10,278 nucleotides of DNA, taken from NCBI GenBank assembly GCA_026770585.1, contig MU646817.1, positions 287,512 to 297,789 on the forward strand, written 5' to 3'. Every line of letters begins with the position of its first letter. Within the stretch, counting starts at the first letter, position 1. Below, one piece after another: positions 1-6,490 of the stretch. A model generated the notes under the pieces. It was not told the DNA's origin. It made no database searches and saw only the letters and a list, made by a program, of their open reading frames with translations. Both the position numbers and the translations under genes were made by a program. The stretch comes from Baffinella frigidus. Its lineage: Eukaryota > Cryptophyceae > Cryptomonadales > Baffinellaceae.

Positions 1-379
1 CCCCCCCACCCTCCCTAGTGGCTATGCGTCTGCGTTATTTGACCAGGCCGTACTGTGGTACAAATCCACTGATGTTTCAGTGAATTCACTTCCTCGAGAC
101 TTATAGCCACTAGGCGAAGAGGTCCACGAAACCGTCAACGTAACTCTCGCCGTGCGTCTTTCTATTATGTGTACCACGATTGATAGACTCAGGGTTGGTT
201 GGCTCAACCTCTCTGGGAGGCGACACGCGAGAGCAGACGATAAGCTCGAGACAGTCACCTACCCAGAGTCATATATCACCAAGTATACAACGTATACGAA
301 GATTGTACCGCGAATAATAGAAAGACACACAACGGATTTGTGTTTGCGATGGTGTGGACCCTCTCCCACCCCTTTGATT
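1..379. other. Non-coding stretch, no gene recognised
   Basis: I see no convincing gene here. Short open frames on both strands lack any recognisable family pattern. The only repeat-like signal is a GTGGTACAAATCC-type string near 54-67. It recurs in related form near 8190, 8866 and 9341, and in the opposite orientation near 8533, 9306 and 10210, so this is probably decayed repeat DNA. Confidence 0.5.
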
Positions 380-523
380 CCACGCAAGGCCCTTCGAGGG
401 TTATCTGGTGTCCGTTCTTGGAGCCGTTAGGCCGGTCTTGTCAACTTTTGGCGAGATATGCCCCTGCTCCTCCCAAAATCTTGGAAGCTTGACTTTAGAA
501 TACCCCCCAAGGGCCCTCCGTGG
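380..523. mobile_element. MITE-like element, copy 1, imperfect terminal inverted repeats
   Basis: The left end begins CCACGCAAGGCCCTTCGAGG. The right end, read on the other strand, begins CCACGGAGGGCCCTTGGGG, so the two ends are imperfect inverted repeats. A second copy with the same ends and overall order lies at 8877-9024. They share CCACGCAAGGCCCTTCGAGG at the left, GTTCTTGGAGCCGTT after it, a TTGACTTT-GAATA string, and CCCTCCGTGG at the right. The element carries no coding capacity. The short length, inverted ends and dispersed copies fit a non-autonomous DNA transposon. No clear target-site duplication was seen. Confidence 0.6.
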
Positions 524-530
524 CCCGCAG

Positions 531-731
531 CCTGACCTTTGTACTCCCCCGGCTCCTTCATTCCAGACCCTAGCGAGCAACCAATATCAACACCAACTGC
601 ACGTTCAGGGCTAGACGTGGTTTTACGCCCCATGTTCTTTCTAATATGTGCACTGCGAATCATGTATGTTTGGAGAGAACGCAGCTTGACCTTTGTACTC
701 CCCGACCTCTTCAGTACAGGCCCTAGCGAGA
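531..731. repeat. Short direct repeat pair (531-578 and 683-731)
   Basis: Two segments of about 48 bp share the string TGACCTTTGTACTCCCC, then a CT-rich stretch with TTCA, then CCAGACCCTAGCGAG or CAGGCCCTAGCGAG. They are separated by about 105 bp of unrelated sequence. The second copy runs directly into the TCT microsatellite. No coding role is apparent. Confidence 0.6.
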
Positions 732-736
732 CACTC

Positions 737-772
737 TCTTCTTCTTCTTCTTCTTCTTCTTCTTCTTCTTCT
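737..772. repeat. (TCT)12 microsatellite
   Basis: A perfect trinucleotide array of 36 bases, about twelve TCT units (AGA on the other strand). It would read as a serine or lysine run in two frames, but the surrounding frames show no other protein-like signal, so it is treated as simple sequence. Confidence 0.95.
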
Positions 773-887
773 GTATTACTCTCAAGCCTTGAGGTGAGTT
801 ATGCGAGAGTCTTTCAAGTTGTGTGTGTTTGATACCAGCAGCGAGCTTATGGCCAAAACGGCCGCCATGTATTACTTCCCGTAAGTC

Positions 888-1054
888 CAGGCCCTCCACA
901 CAGCGGGCAACGAAGGGATTTTCGGGCACTGAGAGCCCGAGTTTCCGTTACCTTATCCGTAGGAACCCCCCTATGCCCCTACGGGTTGCCTACCGTAGGG
1001 TCCTAGGTCTTATCGCTTAGGGGTGATTCGAAATGCCTTCGAAGTCCGCTGCGT
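888..1054 (+). repeat. Dispersed hairpin-bearing repeat, copy 1
   Basis: This segment recurs at 6068-6225 (inverted) and 6289-6410 (direct). Shared landmarks in order are the CCACACAG start, GGGATTTTCGGGC, a hairpin TCGGGC-loop-GCCCGA, TTTCCGTTAC, TTATCCGTAGGAA, a C-run, CTACGGGTTGCCTACCGTAGGG, TCTTATCGC, and (in copies 1 and 2) CTTCGAAGTCCGCTG. The sequence between these landmarks has drifted, yet the small hairpin keeps its stem in all three copies. No coding frame is shared. It is likely a non-autonomous mobile repeat. Confidence 0.7.
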
Positions 1055-1116
1055 GGGAGAGACCGATGTGAATACCAACACGGCCGCCATGTGTTCCCCG
1101 GTTAGCTACGAACACA

Positions 1117-1185
1117 ATGAAACAATGGCACAGGGTGATGATTTAGTACCAGCATCGTCAACTGGTGGCATTGTTTCATTCTTTT
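1117..1185. repeat. Short inverted repeat
   Basis: AATGAAACAATG near 1117 is matched in reverse complement by CATTGTTTCATT near 1169, leaving a loop of roughly 40 bases. It lies just left of a larger foldback element and may be a decayed outer part of it. Confidence 0.5.
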
Positions 1186-1247
1186 CGCGTGCCCAACAAA
1201 CAGATGTTAAATTTGCTTCATTACTTGAATCCGGGAACATCATTTAA
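1125..1247 (+). CDS. Possible short coding segment, unknown product
   Basis: An open frame of 40 codons, beginning at an ATG at 1125 and also open upstream to 1023, reads with mixed amino-acid composition (MAQGDDLVPASSTGG, then FFSRAQQTDVKFASLLESGN). It stops inside the left arm of the foldback element at 1239-1354. It could be the end of a real exon before an intron carrying that element, or the remnant of a transposon gene. I recognise no family, and the short length means chance cannot be excluded. Confidence 0.2.
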   Translation: MAQGDDLVPASSTGGIVSFFSRAQQTDVKFASLLESGNII

Positions 1248-1354
1248 TTGGATGAAAATGGTCAACGAAATTTACTACACATAAGGCTCCTACTAGTAAA
1301 AGTAAAGCAAGTGTGTGGCAAATTTCGTTGCCCATTTTCTTTTAATTAAATGAT
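1239..1354. mobile_element. Foldback MITE, family with CAACGAAATTTACTACAC ends, copy 1
   Basis: The two arms run about 1239-1282 and 1310-1354 and are reverse complements over much of their length. Outer parts are ATCATTTAATT and AATTAAATGAT. Inner parts are CAACGAAATTTACTACACA and TGTGTGGCAAATTTCGTTG. The loop contains TACTAGTAA. The same inner arms and TACTAGTAA-like loop appear at 9473-9597 and 9791-9858 next to J-domain exon copies. It has no coding capacity and fits a small non-autonomous element that can lie in introns. Confidence 0.75.
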
Positions 1355-1394
1355 TTCCGAGAAGAACTTACGGGTTTGCTCTTTCTGGGGGCAG

Positions 1395-1484
1395 GAGTCC
1401 GAGCCCCCCGCGAAGTTTGGGAGCTTCCTGACGCAAGAGGAGGATCGCTTCCGAAAACTCGTCAACGAAGGCCATGCTGAGTAG
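1395..1484 (+). CDS. Possible terminal exon, unknown product
   Basis: A polypyrimidine-like stretch ending CTTTCTGGGGGCAG resembles a 3' splice site. After it, 29 codons read in one frame to a TAG at 1482, with charged, helix-like content (AKFGSFLTQEEDRFRKLVNE) and higher GC than the AT-rich flank. This is what a last exon would look like, but the fragment is too short to place in a family and no partner exon is proven. The foldback element at 1239-1354 would lie in its upstream intron. Confidence 0.3.
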   Translation, partial: ESEPPAKFGSFLTQEEDRFRKLVNEGHAE

Positions 1485-1605
1485 AGTCTCTAGCTCTGTG
1501 AGCCTCGGTCAGACAGGTAGCGAGCCTCGGCCATGGGCCAGGTCGCGAGCCTCTAGTTGACTGATGTGAAGGGTCAATGAACTCAGGTTTGGTCTCAGCT
1601 TGTGT

Positions 1606-1721
1606 CTGAGTCGAAGTGGTCTCCTGAAAGTGAGGAGCCCGCAAGTTGATTCCTCTGTTTTGTGGTACAGATCCGTCAACTTTTGGTGTGAAAACGATCG
1701 GCGACCCGACTGAGGCAGAAC
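1606..1721 (-). repeat. Dispersed repeat with protein-like minus-strand frame, copy 1
   Basis: Homologous to 8483-8637, and more distantly to 10139-10222 in the other orientation. Read on the minus strand, copies 1 and 2 share a frame with SAxVG, VF, PKVDG, RGxN, RxPH and ETxSTQ in the same order. The longer insert in copy 2 leaves the frame open. A small hairpin, CTCCT-loop-AGGAG, is also shared. It could be a fragment of a transposon gene or simply a repeat with a chance open frame. No known domain is recognised. Confidence 0.55.
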
Positions 1722-1960
1722 CATGCCTAACATAGCGGTCTGATAATGTTGACACTCCCTCGAATGTTGTCACTTCCTAGCCACGCCAGAGTCTTCCGGG
1801 GGCAAACTTTAATTTACGCGCTGAATTCAGCGCTCTGTAGACTGGGGTGTTTGAATAGGTGGTAATTTCCTTAAAAGTGGATATTTGTACCTGGTTCCTT
1901 TGTAAATACAACCCCGTTCGACCCTCTGGCGTGGAGAGTGTGAGGACCTACAGGGTTAAC

Positions 1961-2087
1961 TCGCTCATAAGAAACCGCCCCCCCCTAGGACCTTACAGTA
2001 GGTCTATGCCTAGGGCCCTATGGTGGTCCCTAGGGGGGGGCAATTTCTTATGAGCGATGTTAGGGGGGGGCAATTTCTTATGAGCGA
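1961..2087. mobile_element. Foldback element with a duplicated right arm
   Basis: The left arm at 1961-1987 (TCGCTCATAAGAAA, then a C-run and CTA) is the reverse complement of 2031-2057 (TAG, G-run, CAATTTCTTATGAGCGA). An identical copy of that right arm follows at 2061-2087 after a three-base spacer. The inner part holds CCTAGGACC...CCTAGGGCCC...GGTCCCTAGG, a diverged, partly self-complementary version of the CCTACCGTAGGGTCCTAGG motif found elsewhere. No coding content. Confidence 0.75.
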
Positions 2088-2510
2088 GGTACCCCTGTAG
2101 AAGTCCAGGACGATCCCGCCTCGTTAGATCGACTGTATTCGGGGTAAGCCCTTCCGAAAGGTGCACCAGAGAGATTGATAATTTATTGCCAAATAACCAG
2201 CGTCAGCGCCACACATGCTACGCATTGTGTCACTACTGTACCCCGTGTCGGCCACTCATACGAGCATTTTCCGCATGGGTTTTAACTCCAACTCCCATAA
2301 AGGTGCACCATGACAAGTGGCGTGCGCACGAGAGAAACGTTGGTTGGAAGAGTCCTTTATTACTACCAGCACTGCCGCCGTGTATGCACCCCCACCGAGG
2401 CAGTGTCTGAGATGGACCTACATGTAGAGAAAGATCATGTGAACCCTACAAGACCTGTGCCAACGGAGACAGGGCCGCAAACGCCCCCATCTCCTAATTA
2501 GGTTCAAGTA
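2088..2510. other. Non-coding stretch, no gene recognised
   Basis: Short open frames exist on the plus strand (for example 2186-2410 and 2310-2501), but they have no recognisable motif and no supporting splice pattern. The first bases (GCGAGGTACCCCTGTAGA, 2084-2101) recur almost exactly at 10028-10045 beside a J-domain exon fragment, showing dispersed repeat content. Confidence 0.5.
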
Positions 2511-2552
2511 GTTTGACTCCCAGCAAGTCCTACGACCTGCTGGGGGTCAAAC
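2511..2552. repeat. Hairpin (15-bp arms)
   Basis: GTTTGACTCCCAGCA at 2511-2525 and TGCTGGGGGTCAAAC at 2538-2552 are reverse complements except for one position, around a 12-base loop. The right arm resembles the GGGGGTTGAATTCGACCCCC hairpin near 8371, so the structure may belong to a dispersed family. Confidence 0.7.
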
Positions 2553-2583
2553 CTGACCCGCTCGCCACTTGAGGGATGCATTT

Positions 2584-2803
2584 AGGTCCCTGAGATTCTT
2601 CAAGCTCCCAACATAGGCGGACCCTGGAACTTGTTCTGCAGAAAAGCCGTGCTTCCTTTCGGATCACATTCAGGCCCCCAAGTGCAGAGGATCCAGAGGA
2701 AAGGAAAAGAGGAACTTGGGGCGGACGCGGCGCGTTGTTGTTTCCGTTCGGTCCTTAGGTCCTTACGGTGTTGCGAGCTCCCACCATAGGCGCACACTGG
2801 AAG
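2584..2803. repeat. Direct repeat pair (2584-2629 and 2757-2803)
   Basis: Both copies share AGGTCC, then AGCTCCCA-CATAGGCG and CTGGAA, about 46 bp each and about 173 bp apart. Identity is moderate. No gene is recognised between them. They lie just downstream of the end of the TPR gene. Confidence 0.5.
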
Positions 2804-2879
2804 TGCAAGGCGCGTTCTTGTGACGAGCCGAGGCTCTAGCGCTCAGGACAAGACCCACGTAGGAGCAGTCTGAGTGACT

Positions 2880-4046
2880 TTACAGGTGCGTGTCTCCCGA
2901 GAGGCGCGTCCTGGTTACGAGCCGCGTGCCCCCCTCGCACCGCTGGAGCTTGGCACGCTTGATCGCTGAGGTCAGCGGCCCGTCTCTGGACGAGGGGAGC
3001 GGCCCGCCTCGCTGCCCCAGGGTGGGGCGCTCCCGGATGGGCCCGCCTCGGCAGACGTTGGAGCCATTGCCGGAGGCTGACTGCGCCCCGGAGAGGCGGG
3101 AGCGGGAGGAGGTGGAGAGGAGGGAGTGAGAGGAGGAGGAGCGTGAGAGGCTGGGGCAGGTGGAGGAGGAGAGGAGTCTGCGGCGAAAGGAGGAGAGAGG
3201 CTCGCGAAAGGAGGAGGCGTCTTCGCTCGAGGGGAGAGAGGAAACGCTGCTGCAGGAGAGGGTAGAGCCGGTCAACGTCGACGCGCCTAGCCTCGAAGAC
3301 GGACCGTTGCTACTGCCAGCACGACATATGGATCGTGCAGAGCGCGTCGGCGGGCCGGAGGGCGGGCGTTTGGAGAGGGGCGGGATGCGGCGGCGGTTGG
3401 GGCGCGAGTGGGGCAGGATGCGCCCGCTCCTACAGGCGTCGGATTCTCCGCGGAGGTTCTCCATGTCGTGGAGGATCGCGGCCATGTGGTGCTGGAATTT
3501 CGTGTGGTCACCGGCGGATGGGCGCGGGCGGCGCGGGAGTTGGGAGGAGATCTTGAGACAGCGGGAGTACGCGTCGAGCGCCTCGGCGGAGCGGCCGAGT
3601 GAGGCGAGCAGCGAGGCGCGGTGCGCGGTGGCGGCGAAGACCAGGGTAGGGGACGCGCGCGAGGAGGGGTGGGTCGACGGGAGGACCTCGAGCGCCTCTT
3701 GGAAGCGCCCTTTCATCTCTAGGACGATGGCGACGCTGAGCCGCGTCTGCGCGACATCCTCGTTCTTCTCCCCGAGCGCCTCGATCTGCAGCGCGAGGCT
3801 GTCGCGGAAGTGCTTGAGGGCGTCCTCCAAGAGCCCCGCATCCTGGCACTCGAACGCGATATCGGCGTGGGTCTTGGCGCGGTCGAGCGTGCTGGAGGGG
3901 AAGGACCGCTCGTAGATCGAGAGTACCGAGGCGTATATCTCAAGGAGCGCGGGTTGCGGAGGGGGGGGGGGGGGTTCGGGCATTGTGGCGTTTGAAGAAA
4001 GCTGGGTGCTTGCAGATTTTGACGCCACAAAGGCACAAACTGGCAA
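2880..4046 (-). CDS. TPR-repeat protein with low-complexity C-terminal tail
   Basis: An uninterrupted 388-codon frame. Residues 57-90, 98-125 and 136-170 form three tetratricopeptide repeats with the expected spacing. Each has the small-residue turn and alanine signature (GLLEDALKHF, GRFQEALEVL, GRSAEALDAY). The LG-E-NEDVA linker between the first two resembles kinesin-light-chain-like TPRs, so a protein-binding scaffold role in the cytosol is likely; the partner is unknown. From about residue 200 the protein becomes rich in Ser, Arg and Pro, with no repeats. That part may be a disordered tail or a read-through intron (a GTAGGAG donor-like string falls near residue 206). The start is uncertain: Met22 (position 3983) is followed by a proline run encoded by a C14 homopolymer and is a plausible alternative to Met1. 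The GC-rich coding bias contrasts with the AT-richer flanks. The gene may share a promoter region with a divergent reading frame at 4177. Confidence 0.75.
   Translation of the reverse strand: MPVCAFVASKSASTQLSSNATMPEPPPPPPQPALLEIYASVLSIYERSFPSSTLDRAKTHADIAFECQDAGLLEDALKHFRDSLALQIEALGEKNEDVAQTRLSVAIVLEMKGRFQEALEVLPSTHPSSRASPTLVFAATAHRASLLASLGRSAEALDAYSRCLKISSQLPRRPRPSAGDHTKFQHHMAAILHDMENLRGESDACRSGRILPHSRPNRRRIPPLSKRPPSGPPTRSARSICRAGSSNGPSSRLGASTLTGSTLSCSSVSSLPSSEDASSFREPLSSFRRRLLSSSTCPSLSRSSSSHSLLSTSSRSRLSGAQSASGNGSNVCRGGPIRERPTLGQRGGPLPSSRDGPLTSAIKRAKLQRCEGGTRLVTRTRLSGDTHL
3961..3974. repeat. G14 homopolymer in the TPR gene
   Basis: Fourteen consecutive G on the plus strand encode most of the six-proline run near the N-terminus of the TPR protein. 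Such a run is prone to slippage in replication and to sequencing error. A change in its length would detach Met1 from the frame but also shift a Met22 start. Confidence 0.95.
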
Positions 4047-4176
4047 ACGTCAAAAATCAGGCCATCCTACACACGAAAACTAGGGAAACCACCTCCAATC
4101 CACAACTTAAATTTGCCATCGACCACTTTTGAATCCACCCCCCCTCCTCGCCTCCCTGCGTCTCCCCCCCTCGTCA
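4047..4176. promoter_or_regulatory. Possible divergent promoter region
   Basis: About 130 bp separates the TPR start on the minus strand from an ATG at 4177 on the plus strand. It is pyrimidine-rich on the plus strand toward 4177, with CCCCTCC-type runs. No TATA box was identified. The assignment rests only on position and on the plus-strand frame being real, which is itself uncertain. Confidence 0.25.
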
Positions 4177-4660
4177 ATGGCATCGTCGCGGTCCGTTTCT
4201 CTGGGCATTCACCGTCTTGTCGCCGCAGGCAGCCCACCCGCCCGCTCCAGCCTACTTGGTCACGAGGGAGAATAGCCCCAAAATATTGCCCCAAACGCCT
4301 GGGGCCGCAGGATTTGGCCGGCGATCGCGCCGCTGGGGCGCCCGCGTTGCGCACCCTGGTCCCGTGGATGCTGCATTCCTGTGGTGGTTGGCCTCAAGGG
4401 GCTGTGGCCTGGGGCCGTGCTCTGTACGCGCTGCGCAAAAACGTTTCATCTCCCAAAGATTGATGGATCGCTGTGTTTGGCAGTTCTCCCCCGAGCTGGC
4501 GCCACTCGCGCGTTTCTAGGTGCACCAGGCGTCTCCCGTTCCTTTTGCGCCCAGGTTCCTGCCCGCACCCTGCTCGTCGAGGCACAAAAGGATCCAGGCG
4601 ACCAATCCAATTTCGGGATGTTGCATGAACCAGTAAACATATTTGTGGCATGTTAGCGCG
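4177..4660 (+). CDS. Unresolved GC-rich region, possible first exon with targeting-type N-terminus
   Basis: A frame starting at ATG 4177 reads MASSRSVSLGIHRLVAAGSP and runs to a stop at 4273. This Ser/Arg-rich, acid-poor start resembles an organelle-targeting presequence. It could join by splicing to later coding-like stretches, for example the frame around 4525-4650 (SFCAQVPARTLLVEAQ). Several overlapping frames are open here because of GC richness, and no conserved domain is visible, so neither the exon limits nor the product can be given. Chance remains a fair alternative. Confidence 0.2.
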
Positions 4661-4757
4661 GTTCCTGCTATCTCGGGCAGAAACCCCATGCCCACCATAT
4701 CCTTAAATTGGTAGTGATGCATTGATCTTCCGAAATGAAGTCGATCACGCAACGAGA
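4661..4757. other. Non-coding stretch preceding the foldback cluster
   Basis: No gene seen. The segment GATCTTCCGAAATGAAGTCG (from about 4726), followed by ATCACGC and ACGAGAATC, is repeated in diverged form near 4918 (AATCTTCCGAAGTGGAG, then CCACGCACGAGAATC), so it belongs to the repeat family that follows. Confidence 0.5.
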
Positions 4758-4775
4758 ATCGATGACGTCATCGAT
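4758..4775. repeat. TGACGTCA-centred palindrome, copy 1
   Basis: ATCGATGACGTCATCGAT is a perfect 18-bp palindrome with the CRE-type octamer TGACGTCA at its centre. It is followed by CCAGGTGCATCTT and GGGGATACCCCTGCAAG. Nearly the same palindrome and tail occur at 5698-5715, and a shorter version at 5123-5138. In other eukaryotes this octamer binds bZIP proteins, but here its place inside repeats suggests an element terminus as much as a regulatory site. Confidence 0.8.
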
Positions 4776-4917
4776 CCAGGTGCATCTTAACGGGGATACC
4801 CCTGCAAGTTAGAACGTCCGGTCTGAGATTTATCATTATTATTATATTTAAAGGATTCAGGGGAAAATACACGCCACAGTACATATCAAGAAAGTGATGC
4901 TGATTCAGTAGGATCTG

Positions 4918-5150
4918 AATCTTCCGAAGTGGAGACCACGCACGAGAATCTCATCCGGAAGAGTATTTCTGAGAAATACGATTTCGGGGACCACCGATGC
5001 GATTTTGGTGTATCTTAAGGCTATATATTGTGAAGTTACTGCTAGGACAGGCCAATATGAACAGCCCCTAAGCCTTAATATACACCAAAATCGTATTCCT
5101 CAGAAATGCCCGCCGTGATGAAATCGATGACGTCATCGTTCGTGCGGGAG
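4918..5150. mobile_element. Nested foldback element
   Basis: The inner arms are 4999-5022 (ATTTTGGTGTATCTTAAGGCT) and 5071-5093 (AGCCTTAATATACACCAAAAT). An outer arm, ATTTCTGAGAAATACGATTT near 4965-4984, matches the reverse complement of 5087-5106. The left side therefore carries about 20 extra bases relative to the right, apparently a small internal duplication around GATTT. The element ends near the palindrome at 5123-5138. No coding content is seen. Confidence 0.7.
5123..5138. repeat. TGACGTCA-centred palindrome, copy 2
   Basis: ATCGATGACGTCATCG is the same palindromic core as at 4758 and 5698, shortened at its right end. It is followed by TTCGTGCGGGAG. In reverse complement this resembles the ACGCAACGAGA that precedes copy 1, so copies 1 and 2 face each other and may bound a larger inverted structure of about 400 bp. 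Confidence 0.75.
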
Positions 5151-5180
5151 ATATCACCCCACTTTAGACGTGATTGGTAG

Positions 5181-5275
5181 TCAATCAAAAGTCAACTCAA
5201 TGGCAGAATCCTTCAAATCGAAGGATTCCGCCAAAACTTGACTCGAGGGTGGGTGTGAGTTGACTTTTGCGATTG
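5181..5275. mobile_element. Nested foldback element
   Basis: Outer arms are CAATCAAAAGTCAACTCA (5182-5199) and TGAGTTGACTTTTGCGATTG (5256-5275), complementary with two extra bases in the right arm. An inner hairpin lies between them: GGCAGAATCCTTC (5202-5214) and GAAGGATTCCGCC (5220-5232), with one mismatch around a 5-base loop. No coding content. Confidence 0.8.
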
Positions 5276-5629
5276 CCTCCCCTCAGGTCTAGCGTAGTAG
5301 GGGTTTCCAGACAGAAATCTTTTCACACTTCTAAGAAAACCCTAGGTCCCTAGGGAAATCCTACCGTAGGGTCCCATGGAATGAAAATCCGAAGCTCCCA
5401 GACCCGCAACGATAGGTTTCGGGTTGCTGGTGGCAGGGGTTGGGGTTTGGGCCCTTTTAGAAGTGATTTTACCGCGGCAGAACGTTCTCTCTTGGAAACG
5501 GTTGACTTTCGATTGCGGGTTTTCGGTTTCTCAGGAGATTTGTACGAGAAGTCGCCCGAAATCGGGGGGCATGCGCCGCAAAAATTAATAAAAAGACACA
5601 TGCAACAGACATCGACCGACAAAAAAATG

Positions 5630-5673
5630 TTGCCGAGTGGGAGCGGGATAGAACGGCTCCCCACTCGGCAACA
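5630..5673. repeat. Strong hairpin (about 17-bp arms)
   Basis: TGTTGCCGAGTGGGAGC is followed after a 10-base loop by GCTCCCCACTCGGCAACA, its reverse complement with one extra base. It looks like a strong terminator-type hairpin, but in this eukaryotic repeat-rich setting it is better read as a small foldback element. Confidence 0.85.
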
Positions 5674-5697
5674 AACTATTACAACCACCCAACGTGA

Positions 5698-5715
5698 ATC
5701 GATGACGTCATCGAT
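5698..5715. repeat. TGACGTCA-centred palindrome, copy 3
   Basis: The same 18-bp palindrome as at 4758, here extended by GA/TC to 22 bp, with the same tail (CAGGTGCATCTT, then GGGGATACCCCCTGCAAG). The tail runs directly into the telomere-like array at 5752. The shared flank shows that this is one duplicated segment and not two independent binding sites. Confidence 0.85.
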
Positions 5716-5751
5716 TCAGGTGCATCTTCATGGGGATACCCCCTGCAAGCG

Positions 5752-5752
5752 T

Positions 5753-5812
<60 letters not shown>

Positions 5813-5840
5813 TGTTGATTGTTGAGGGTTTAGGGTTTAG
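5752..5840 (+). repeat. Telomere-like array, TTGAGGG and TTTAGGG units
   Basis: Eight perfect TTGAGGG units (5752-5807) are followed by variant units (TTGAGTG, TTGATTG, TTGAGGG) and then TTTAGGG and TTTAG. The 7-base period and the final canonical TTTAGGG units point to derivation from plant/algal-type telomere DNA or its variant subtelomeric form. Here the G-rich strand is the plus strand. The tracts at 6488-6890 have the C-rich strand on plus, so the two blocks face opposite ways. Confidence 0.9.
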
Positions 5841-5895
5841 ATGTGCCTCATTGCAGCACATTTCCTTCCCCAACCTTCAATATTAATGGGAATAT

Positions 5896-6050
5896 TATCT
5901 CAGAAAAGGGATTTTTGAATTCGTTTTCTTAAGTCAATTCCTGTACAAATTCGTCAACTTATTCTTTTCTCTGCGCATAAGTTGACAAATATGAAGGGGG
6001 GTTGACTTAAGAAAACGAATTTAAAAATCCCTTTTCTGAGATAAAATATG
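5896..6050. mobile_element. Foldback element, about 43-bp arms
   Basis: TTATCTCAGAAAAGGGATTT continuing to TTCTTAAGTCAA (5896-5938) is matched in reverse complement by TTGACTTAAGAAAACGAATT continuing to CTTTTCTGAGATAA (6003-6046), with very few differences. A second, inner pair (AAATTCGTCAACTTA and TAAGTTGACAAAT) sits within the loop. Near-identity of the arms suggests a recent origin or repair between arms. No coding content. Confidence 0.85.
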
Positions 6051-6104
6051 CTTGCAAGCCAAGCCATACAGCGGACTTCGAAGGGATCTCTGAATAACCC
6101 TTAA

Positions 6105-6410
6105 GCGATAAGACCTGGGACCCTACGGTAGGCAACCCGTAGGGACACAGGGGGGTTCCTACGGATAAGGAAACGGATACTCGGGCGCTCAGCGCCCGAA
6201 AATCCCGTTGTAGCCCTCTGTGTGGTCAAAGGGACGAGACCTAGGTTCTCTTTCTCCGCCTGGTTCGAGTCTCGTCCCTACTTCTATGCCACACAGAGGG
6301 CTACGAAGGATTTTTCGGGCGCTGACAGCCCGAGTTTCCGTTACATTATCCGTAGGAAACCCCCCTACGTCCCTACGGGTTGCCTACCGTAGGGTCCTGG
6401 GTCTTATCGC
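6105..6410. mobile_element. Long inverted-repeat element from the dispersed hairpin repeat family
   Basis: Arms at 6105-6225 and 6289-6410 are about 121 bp and largely complementary; each is a copy of the repeat at 888-1054. The spacer itself folds: GGGACGAGAC (6231-6240) pairs with GTCTCGTCCC (6269-6278). The left copy extends outward to about 6068 (CAGCGGACTTCGAAGG), matching copy 1, while the right copy stops at TCTTATCGC. The first degenerate J-domain exon begins within 20 bp of that end. The element is non-coding. Confidence 0.85.
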
Positions 6411-6427
6411 GTTCCGTGACATACGCT

Positions 6428-6490
6428 GCGGAGCCGGCCGAGGAGGAGATGGACGAGAAGTAGACTACTTCCGCATACCCGGCGTGCCTA
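6428..6490 (+). pseudogene. J-domain exon 1, degenerate copy a
   Basis: GCGGAGCCGGCCGAGGAGGA and what follows align with the intact exon at 7204-7348 from its AEPVVEEVDE part through DYYRILGVP. Between GAGAA and GACTAC this copy has lost one base. That creates a frameshift, so the upstream frame meets TAG, while the downstream part still reads DYFRIPGVP. The copy breaks right after the GVP position, where a CCCTAA-rich telomere-like tract begins. It cannot encode a helix I-II unit. Confidence 0.75.

Noticed and set aside
1609-1773. Conventional minus-strand gene for the 103-codon frame
   Set aside because: The part with conserved residues is a dispersed repeat also found at 8483-8637. Outside it there is no recognisable pattern, so it is annotated as a repeat with coding-like content.
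2031-2087. CRISPR-like repeat array
   Set aside because: Only two direct copies are present, with a 3-base spacer, and they are arms of a foldback. There are no cas genes.
3160-3915. 251-codon plus-strand frame
   Set aside because: It is antisense to the TPR gene, whose reading shows three clear TPRs. The plus-strand frame is an Arg/Gly/Ser-rich shadow produced by GC-rich coding DNA.
5630-5673. Bacterial-type intrinsic terminator
   Set aside because: The hairpin is strong, but the T-rich tail is missing on the plus strand and the surroundings are eukaryotic repeat DNA.
5350-5755. Overlapping open frames of 112 and 124 codons on opposite strands
   Set aside because: Both run across a strong hairpin (5630-5673), and the plus-strand frame also crosses the 5698 palindrome. 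Neither has a recognisable motif or splice context, so they are probably chance frames in repeat DNA.
5752-5840. True chromosome end
   Set aside because: Unique and repeat sequence continues for kilobases on both sides, and most units are the variant TTGAGGG, so this is an interstitial tract.
6231-6278. tRNA-like or Pol III SINE-like sequence in the foldback spacer (GGTTCGAGTC inside a GGGACGAGAC/GTCTCGTCCC stem)
   Set aside because: The B-box-like string is present, but the would-be T arm does not pair, there is no anticodon or D arm, and the segment is only 48 bases long. It is simply the inner stem of the foldback.
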